DNA from: Podaxis mareebaensis
Taxonomy: Eukaryota; Basidiomycota; Agaricomycetes; Agaricales; Agaricaceae
DNA: 26,344 nucleotides
Assembly (NCBI GenBank): GCA_018524725.1
Contig: JAEUWP010000170.1
Location: forward strand, 1-26,344
Direction of reading: 5' to 3'
Shown here: positions 20,398-26,344 of the stretch, piece after piece
Position numbering within the stretch: position 1 is the stretch's first letter
Layout: every line of letters starts with the position of its first letter
Notes under the pieces: model-generated
What the model was told of the DNA's origin: nothing
Databases searched by the model: none
What the model saw: only the letters and a program-made list of their open reading frames with translations
Position numbers and translations under genes: made by a program

Positions 20398-21244
20398 ATG
20401 ACCACTGCGCCTCCTTTGTCAGTGGCATCCCCTCGCTCACTTGTCTCGTTACAAGACAGGGTCGACTTCATCCAAGAACCACTGCCGAAGGAATATGTGG
20501 AGCACGTAACCGGGAATGTACCAGACGAAATCAAAGAGATACCAGTGAAGTGGTTGATGATCTACAGGCATAGAGGGAATAGCTTCGCGTGTAAAATCGC
20601 GGAGAGGATAAAGGTGGTTGACGTCTCCGTGGTTCCGAATGTAGATGACCCACTGAAGAAGGATGGAAGAGTTACGACGGAAATTGAGGTTACTCCTGGT
20701 GAGTGGTGTATCTCGACGTTTCACTGGGGCATGGAGTTGAGGATATAAGAGATATGTGTAACGCAAAGGGCGTGCTACACGATGGGTGCAAGGTGTTTTT
20801 GATTGACGAGTAGGTGAAGGTTTGCTCATGCGGTCCATTTGTGCGTATTAAGCTTCCTAATGTCTAGGTGTTCGGCCACTGCGTTAACGACCATCAACGC
20901 ATTCGAGGGCTACAGCTTCCTTTCTGGTGTCTCGCAGAACATGAACATCCTTTTCCACGCCCCAGCTACAGTGTATGTTGGCCAATTCAATTTTGCCGTG
21001 AGCCAGGTAGAAACCATTAGAACAGGGGAACAAAACTCCGGATTGTAAGTCGGTCGTTGACATCAGGTAATGAGATGGACTCGTGCCGATGCGAGGTGAG
21101 CTTATCAAAGTTCTGTGGGCCGGGCCCCTCTGACGCGTGGCTGTCGTATGTACCTAGGTGTGGGATACAGGGAACAACCGACTCGTGGTGTCTGGTACAC
21201 AGATCATGATGAGCCCTTCAATACCAATGCAATGGGCGAAATAG
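20398..21244 (+). CDS. Hotdog-fold thioesterase-like protein, copy 2
   Basis: Five exons: 20398-20698, 20752-20809, 20868-20972, 21026-21095 and 21158-21244 (301, 58, 105, 70, 87 nt; 206 aa). Introns are 53, 58, 53 and 62 nt, in the same phases (1, 2, 2, 0) as copy 1. The ATG at 20398 gives MTTAPPLSVASPRSLVSLQD. The hotdog core reads MCNAKGVLHDGCKVFLIDE, then SGVSQNMNILFHAP, GTKLRIVSRSL, CRCEVW and NRLVVSGTQ. The Asn and the Asp (LID) kept in catalytic thioesterases are present, but the usual HG(G/A) is HDG here, next to the active site, so activity or substrate may differ. The C-terminus lacks the 'HST' seen in copy 1. Intact by splice and frame. Confidence 0.88.
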
Positions 21245-21405
21245 AGGACAGTTAAATGTATCTGTCGCCCCTGTTCTATTGATCTTTTGGATAATGCTGG
21301 CATTGTTCGCAGGGACATTATGATTACATAATGAAGCTTGCCGTATGGGAGATGAAAATGGAAATAAGTTGAACTCGTTCTGCCATCTAGACATCTAGAT
21401 GAACT

Positions 21406-23516
21406 ATGGGCCAGTCCAAATCTAAGGCTCTCAAATATCCTCAATACCCACCACCTCCAGGATACCCCACCTATGGTCCAGTGTACCCATACGGCCTCCC
21501 ACCACTGTCAGGCTACGCACAGGCTCATCATGGACCAGTCATACCACCGGGATACGGGGCTCCAGTCGCAATGCCTCAGCCTCAACATATGGTGAATTGG
21601 CCGCCTCAAGAACGAAGAAAGAGGAGAAGAAAGAAAGAAAGCAGGTCCTCGGAGGGTTATGTTGCTGCACGACAAGCGAATGAAGCGAGAGGTGCCGCTA
21701 CAGGTGCCGCAAACGTTCAACCCGCACCGCCTGGAATGCTTGATAACTTACCTCCTGGATTCGTTCCTACGAGCATAACGCCGAATCCTCCAGGAGTTTC
21801 GGGTGCGTCGCTCTTGCCATCCTGTGGCTCCAGATGATGCTGATGTCGAACAAAAGCCACGGGTCCAGTTATTCCACCACCAGTTCCTGACGCTAATACT
21901 GCCCAAGGTGCTCATCCACCACTCCTGTTTAGTCCAGCTTTGTCTGATACAATTTCCCTTACGAACCTTCCTTCGTCAGAACCTCAAAGACCACCACGTG
22001 CTGCGACGCCTTTCATACCAGCCTTCCCACCAGTCGAGGCATCCGACGACGATGAAGCCGGCAGTCCGGAGCAGGGGCAACATCATACATCACCTTCCCA
22101 TAATCGACAGCGATCCCGGTCCCATCGACGCGGTGCCTCGGCTCCAAATCCTCTATCAACCTTTCAGCCCGTACAGCCTGACGATCCCATCGCTTCGCCC
22201 GGTGTTCAGCCGAATCCTCTACCCCCACCACCGAGGGATCTCTACCAATTCTCACCATATAAACAACTCCTACATCTCCCCAATACAATGGCACTGTTGA
22301 CGGCGACGACTACGAACCCACAGACAGGATACGTAAATCCAAACGTGACTGTGGTGCGTTCCGCTACTAACCCCGGTATGGCCGGTGTCGGGGCAGGCGC
22401 GAATGCCATGCAGCAAACAGTCAAGAAGAAAAAGCGAGGCCTATTTTCATTCGGAAGTCGACGCCGTAATCGTGAGTCCGAGCCCGAGCCCGCCCAACAG
22501 CAACAACACCAGCTGGGCAATATTCAATTCGTCCCCATATATCAGACTCTACCACAACAACAGGCTTCTGGATCCACAGCTGCACCTGCATCTGATCCGG
22601 CACCTGCCGCCGCGCCTGCGCATCCTGTTGCAGGACCGAGTACGGGTGCAGGAACATCATATCAACCTACCCAGCCGCCGGTACCTCCCGTCGCCACACC
22701 CCCCTCTCCTCCACCGCAGCGCTCACCTCCAGCTGATCATCGTGTCCGCGTGGAAGATGGTTCTGACTCAGAGGAAGACTCGCCACTACCCCCCGACGTC
22801 TACCGTTCTATGAGCCCCATGTCTCACCACTCTCATCACACGTCTCGTAGTCAGCGTTCCCAACACCCGTTCTATCAAGCCTATCCTCAATCTCAGCCGC
22901 AACAGCAACCGCAACAGCAACCGCAACCACAACCGTATCCTCAACCTCAACCATCGCCATCCCTACCATACCACGTATCGCCCAACGGATCCGTGGTCGA
23001 ATTCAGTCAGACGAGTCTCCCGGACTTCTTGAATCACTCACCGCACCCCGTGACGTACAAACACAAACCGTACCCCACCGCGATGCATTTACACGAGGCG
23101 ATGAAGTTTATGGATCATAAACCTGATCTCGCGGAAAGGATTAGGCTGTGTCGCAGTGTGGAGGAAGTTTATCCGCTGGCAGGGAGCTGGCAGGCTTGGG
23201 TGAGACCGGATTGGGGCATGGTGTTTTTGCAAAAGGTGAGTTCCATATCGTTAAATGTACGGGCTGTGCTTGGGGGGATTGTACTGATGTATTTTTGGTC
23301 CAGATGGAAGAGGTGTTATGGCACAAGTTTAGCCAACACCCCGATCTGAGGACAATGCTACTCAAGACTGGACATTCACACCTCGTATATGCCGATCCTC
23401 AGGATCCATATTGGGGAAGCGGGGCACAGTATGGCCAGGCTGGTGATTACCACGGATCGAATTACCTGGGAAAGTTGCTGGAGAAGGTCAGGGAGAGGCT
23501 AAGAGCGGAAGGCTGA
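21406..23516 (+). CDS. NADAR-domain protein with Src-like N-terminus
   Basis: Exons 21406-21802, 21857-23235 and 23304-23516 (1989 nt, 662 aa); introns of 54 and 68 nt. The first intron (donor GTGCGT, acceptor AAAAG) removes two in-frame TGAs at 21835 and 21841. The N-terminus MGQSKSKALKY fits the N-myristoylation pattern (Gly2, Ser6) with Lys, like Src kinases. Residues about 10-520 are Pro/Gln/Ser-rich and disordered, with PPPGYPTYGP repeats, a basic KKKKRGLFSFGSRRRNR segment near 320 and a Gln/Pro tract near 480. The C-terminal 140 residues are a NADAR (YbiA/COG3236) domain: NHSPHPVTYKHKPYPTAMHL, RPDWGMVFLQK, KFSQHPDLRTMLLKTG, PYWGSGAQYG, NYLGKLLEKVRERLR. NADAR enzymes cut N-glycosidic bonds in riboflavin-pathway intermediates or ADP-ribosyl compounds. 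The Glu of bacterial 'PTSEH' is Met here and 'WGDG' is WGSG. Confidence 0.88.
22885..22962 (+). repeat. Gln/Pro-coding short tandem repeat
   Basis: Imperfect repeats of CAACCGCAACAG-type units inside the NADAR gene encode a PQQQPQQQPQPQPYPQPQP tract. It lies in the disordered region and is likely length-variable between strains. Confidence 0.7.
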
Positions 23517-24587
23517 CATGAGGTGGTCTTGGTGTTGGATGGCGTACCGCGGAGATGGAAAGAACGACACTACGACGTTTATGAGGTTTATGACCAAAAC
23601 GACGGCGCGTGATAATGATGATGCTACATAGTACCGCCCTTTATGACGACGTTTATGGCTTTCGTATATGTATTAACCTAATGTTTTCTAGGTTCTTTTA
23701 GTTCTTTTTGGATTCCTAAAGTCCTCACTCTATGTACACTAGGTAGTTCCTTGCATTTTGAGAAATACCCCTGGATGTAGACACTTTCGCATATTATATT
23801 ATTGGCTTTGTCTCTGGCGTATGCTTGACTCGCATATATGTTTTTCTGTATAGCAAACCCAGACCAACGACAAGGTGTAACCTTTACACAAAAAGCCACC
23901 ATTTCAAAAATGTGCACGGAGTATGTTGGACTGGTAGGTAGGCCGCTATTTTCCACAATCGTCTTCATCACGGGGCTAAACTTTGGACTGTTCACTCGAC
24001 TGTGCTCACTTTGTACAGTGCGCGGACAAGGACAAGATAGAGTGACTAGTAGGAAGTCAAATCCTACTCACTGTACAGACATAGAACATGGGAAGTTTTT
24101 CCACACCCAACTTGACCCATAGGGGCGGACAGCAACATGACATAGGCTATTTCTTATTTCACCGCTCCTCCATCTGTGCAGGAGAAGAAGCTATATCTCG
24201 CCGCAAGCTTTACGAAACCACGGCAGAAATCTCAAAGCCTGAAGTTCGCCGTGATTACACATTGGGCCGCTGGATTGGGGAATCTGAAGGATTAAGTCTC
24301 CTCTCGATCATACTTTCCACTTGTATGGGAGTTTCATCAAACTCGCCCTCTGGCCTTACCCTTCCAACCTTGTGTACGTTTCTCGCTGATAGGCCTCGTG
24401 TTGAGGAATTAATCAGCATTATGCTTATGCGTACACTTGCCATCGGCAATACATGCTGAATCCTCGACGCGTACGCTCTGCATTGACAGAGCTTATATAT
24501 TTTTGGAACCCTTCATAGCTTCGAACTATGATTAGATTGATCCGTTTCTATTAATACTTTTATACACATACGTAGACGTATGGCCTG
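23517..24587. other. Intergenic region between NADAR gene and copia element
   Basis: Begins with the NADAR 3' flank. A plus-strand frame at 24088-24459 (123 codons, ATG start) has no recognisable domain and is not called. A minus-strand frame at 23678-23995 starts with GTG. A short hairpin (TAGGA/TCCTA arms) occurs near 24047-24066. Confidence 0.4.
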
Positions 24588-25047
24588 TGTTAGTATTACT
24601 CATATCCTCATGGATTATGACTTGTAGAAACGTTCTTTGACTGCGGATGACTCCTGTAGCATACGGTAGAGTCATGTTCTTTCTTATTTTAACTTTTACA
24701 TGCACAATCTTCATGTTATACGCGCGTATGCCTTATGCTTACTTACTCATGCATGTATTTTACCCTTGACCCAGTGTCGTAGCTCTACAGTATTTAAACC
24801 TTCATGTAGTAGCGTACTTTCTTCACTGGAGTTTTACATTCCTCGTCTACTCGACTATTTAGCTACTCTAAGTTCAACATTCCTTGCTATCATCAACTTG
24901 GTATACTCTTCTCTGGTACACCTCAAGACTCGCCCTTTACTCATATCTACGGTCTCTTACCTGTTCAACCGTACTCGGATTGTGAGTAACTGGTTTACTC
25001 TCCACTGACGCTGTGCTTGTGTAGTAGCAACCGTTCTCCCCTCGTCA
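24588..25047 (+). mobile_element. 5' LTR of a Ty1/copia-like element
   Basis: The proposed LTR starts TGTTAGTATTACTC and ends with CA at 25046-25047, immediately followed by a primer binding site. Length is 460 bp. A TATTTAAA promoter box at 24791-24798 lies about 200 bases in. The right end is fixed by the adjacent primer site. The left end rests on the TGTTAG start common to copia LTRs, since the second LTR is outside the window. Confidence 0.65.
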
Positions 25048-25059
25048 GGTTATGGGCCC
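25048..25059 (+). other. Half-tRNA-type primer binding site
   Basis: GGTTATGGGCCC is the exact complement of GGGCCCATAACC, the anticodon-arm segment of animal initiator tRNA-Met (fungal forms usually have GGGCTCATAACC, which would pair with one G-U). It directly follows the LTR end CA. Copia and Ty5 are known to use a cleaved 5' half of initiator tRNA-Met as primer, so this supports the copia assignment. Confidence 0.7.
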
Positions 25060-25221
25060 CGAGACTCTCCTTCCGAGGATTCTCTCCTATTAATTTAGGA
25101 TTGAGATAAAGACGTCTTGGGACAAGACTATTTCTACCTTTAATTGTTATCTGTATACAATGTTATACTAATACCCCTTCTACATTGCTTAGTCGATTTT
25201 TTATCAGCCAATTTCTTTGAT

Positions 25222-26220
25222 ATGTCAAATATGGCTTCGACTATTGCTACTTCCACCCTTCCTAAACTTGAGGGCCCCTCAAATTACAAGTTCTGGGCTC
25301 GTCGTCTTCAAGGTGCACTTTCCTTAATTAGTGTTACTGGTTCCACGGAAACAGGCTGGTCCTTGACCAATGGAACAGCAACAGAACCTGCCAATGATAA
25401 CACAGCGGAGGAAGCACGGCAAAATCAGATGAGAGCGCAAGCTCTATCGATCATCGAAAACACATTGCCTGACTCCATGCTGCTTCATGGCAAATCAGAC
25501 CCAGAAGACTTATGGACCTATCTCCAAACCCAATTTGGAACATTAGGCCCAGCAAATGTCTATGGCTTGTTTACCAGAGCTTTGAAGAAGAGAATCATCG
25601 GCAAAAGAGATATTGCGGTTGATATTGCCGAAATGGCAACTCTCTTCACTCAGGTTGAGGAAGCTACTGCTGCCATCCCTGAGGTTCTCAGAGCTATGGT
25701 TCTTCTTTTGGCTATTCCGGATGATTGGGACTCAGTCTGACAATCGTTGTTGACCAATAATACCACAATCAAAGCCTTAACATGGCGAGTGGTTGCAGAT
25801 GCTTTAAATGCTGAATGGGCTCAGCGGAATGGACGTAACAAAATGTCCACTCACCTCGCCAATGCTCAATCTGCTAACAAAGCTAAACTTCCCAATGACC
25901 AAGGCAGTCCTTCCGCCTGGAATAAGTCTCGTCCAGGTCCACCTTGGAGTCGATTTGTCCCTCAACCTGTCGGTCGGGATAAAACCTCCAATGGTCCCAA
26001 ACCACAAGGCAGTCAGCCAGGTCAATGGCAGACCGTTAAGCCGAAGAAGAAGAGGGCTCCCAAGAAGAAGAAGTCCCCTAACGCCTCAGCTAAACCAGCC
26101 GATTCCATGGCGGGTTTTGCTGCACCTGCTCACCTAGCGGCGGCACCTCCACTTCCCCCTGCTGGTACTGGTAGACCTTACACAGGTCCCAATATGCACC
26201 CATTCGACCTCTTAGATTGA
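25222..26220 (+). pseudogene. Ty1/copia-like gag with one in-frame stop
   Basis: The frame starts at ATG 25222 (MSNMASTIATSTLPKLEGPS) and runs to TGA 26218-26220 with one stop, TGA 25738-25740, after 172 codons. The N-terminal part has the copia gag pattern 'LEGPSNYKFWARRLQGALSL', then SDPEDLWTYLQTQFG, LKKRI and IAEMATLFTQ, and PDDWDSV. After the stop it continues sensibly (QSLLTNNTTIKALTWRVVAD), so the stop is a lesion or, less likely, a readthrough site. The C-terminal part has Lys-rich runs (KPKKKRAPKKKKSPN) and no CCHC zinc knuckle. Protease, integrase and reverse transcriptase would lie beyond the right edge. After 26220 another frame stays open for some 30 codons (NPEAASVRTSRSASGFG), perhaps a frame change within gag. 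Confidence 0.75.
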
Positions 26221-26344
26221 ATCCAGAGGCTGCAAGTGTACGCACCTCGCGTTCCGCCTCAGGCTTTGGGTTAGGGGGCGGTGCAATAAAAAGACAACGA
26301 TGAGTACCGGAGACTACTGGCACAACGGTGTCGAGGGGAAACCT

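Noticed and set aside
21835..21843. TGA-TGC-TGA as disabling stops in the NADAR gene
   Set aside because: They fall inside a 54-nt intron with a good donor (GTGCGT) and an AG acceptor that keep the frame.
24088..24459. 123-codon plus-strand frame as a gene
   Set aside because: It has an ATG but no domain, no signal peptide and no support from the surroundings.
26090..26323. Minus-strand frame at the right edge
   Set aside because: Antisense to the copia gag end; no recognised family.
1..26344. CRISPR arrays, rRNA, bacterial operons or riboswitches
   Set aside because: No regular spaced repeats, rRNA-like segments or bacterial signals were seen; the window is eukaryotic nuclear DNA.

Overview
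This window is nuclear DNA from a filamentous fungus, most likely an Agaricomycete (mushroom-forming basidiomycete). The evidence is protein-coding genes cut by many short GT-AG introns (about 44-75 nt), an Atg22-type vacuolar permease, paralogous hotdog thioesterases, a small secreted double-psi beta-barrel protein, a fungal NADAR protein, and Ty3/gypsy and Ty1/copia retroelement pieces. No species can be named from the sequence alone.

Layout. Bases 1 to about 2426 are the 5' part of a Ty3/gypsy-like element on the minus strand: a degenerate gag frame running off the left edge, and an LTR/leader ending near 2426. This element abuts and truncates an HNH-nuclease-like gene (minus, 2427-3540) that also carries premature stops. 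Behind it (about 4165-5010, minus) is a decayed array of duplicated exons. Bases 5889-6638 encode an unrecognised multi-pass membrane protein, and 6939-7445 (minus) may encode a second small membrane protein. A 438-bp MITE-like element with 24-bp perfect terminal inverted repeats lies at 7504-7941, directly before a clearly broken class I histone deacetylase gene (8041-9740).

The central part is intact gene space: ATG22 (minus, 10 exons, 549 aa) diverges from a secreted amidase-signature protein (plus, 2 exons, 681 aa). Then come a hotdog thioesterase (minus, 5 exons, 218 aa), a 116-aa secreted double-psi beta-barrel protein (minus, 4 exons), a gene-poor 2.2-kb stretch, a second thioesterase (plus, 5 exons, 206 aa) with the same intron positions as the first, and a 662-aa NADAR protein with a Src-like N-terminus. 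The right end is a Ty1/copia-like element on the plus strand: LTR, adjacent half-tRNA-type primer binding site, and a gag frame with one stop.

The genes do not form an obvious pathway. The main themes are: (1) intact single-copy-like metabolic and membrane genes; (2) a paralogous thioesterase pair in opposite orientation; (3) transposons and pseudogenes whose in-frame stops are mostly TGA where CGA would fit, suggesting CpG decay. Exon-intron structures were derived by hand from splice signals and reading-frame continuity. For the six spliced genes called intact, the exons sum to a whole number of codons.
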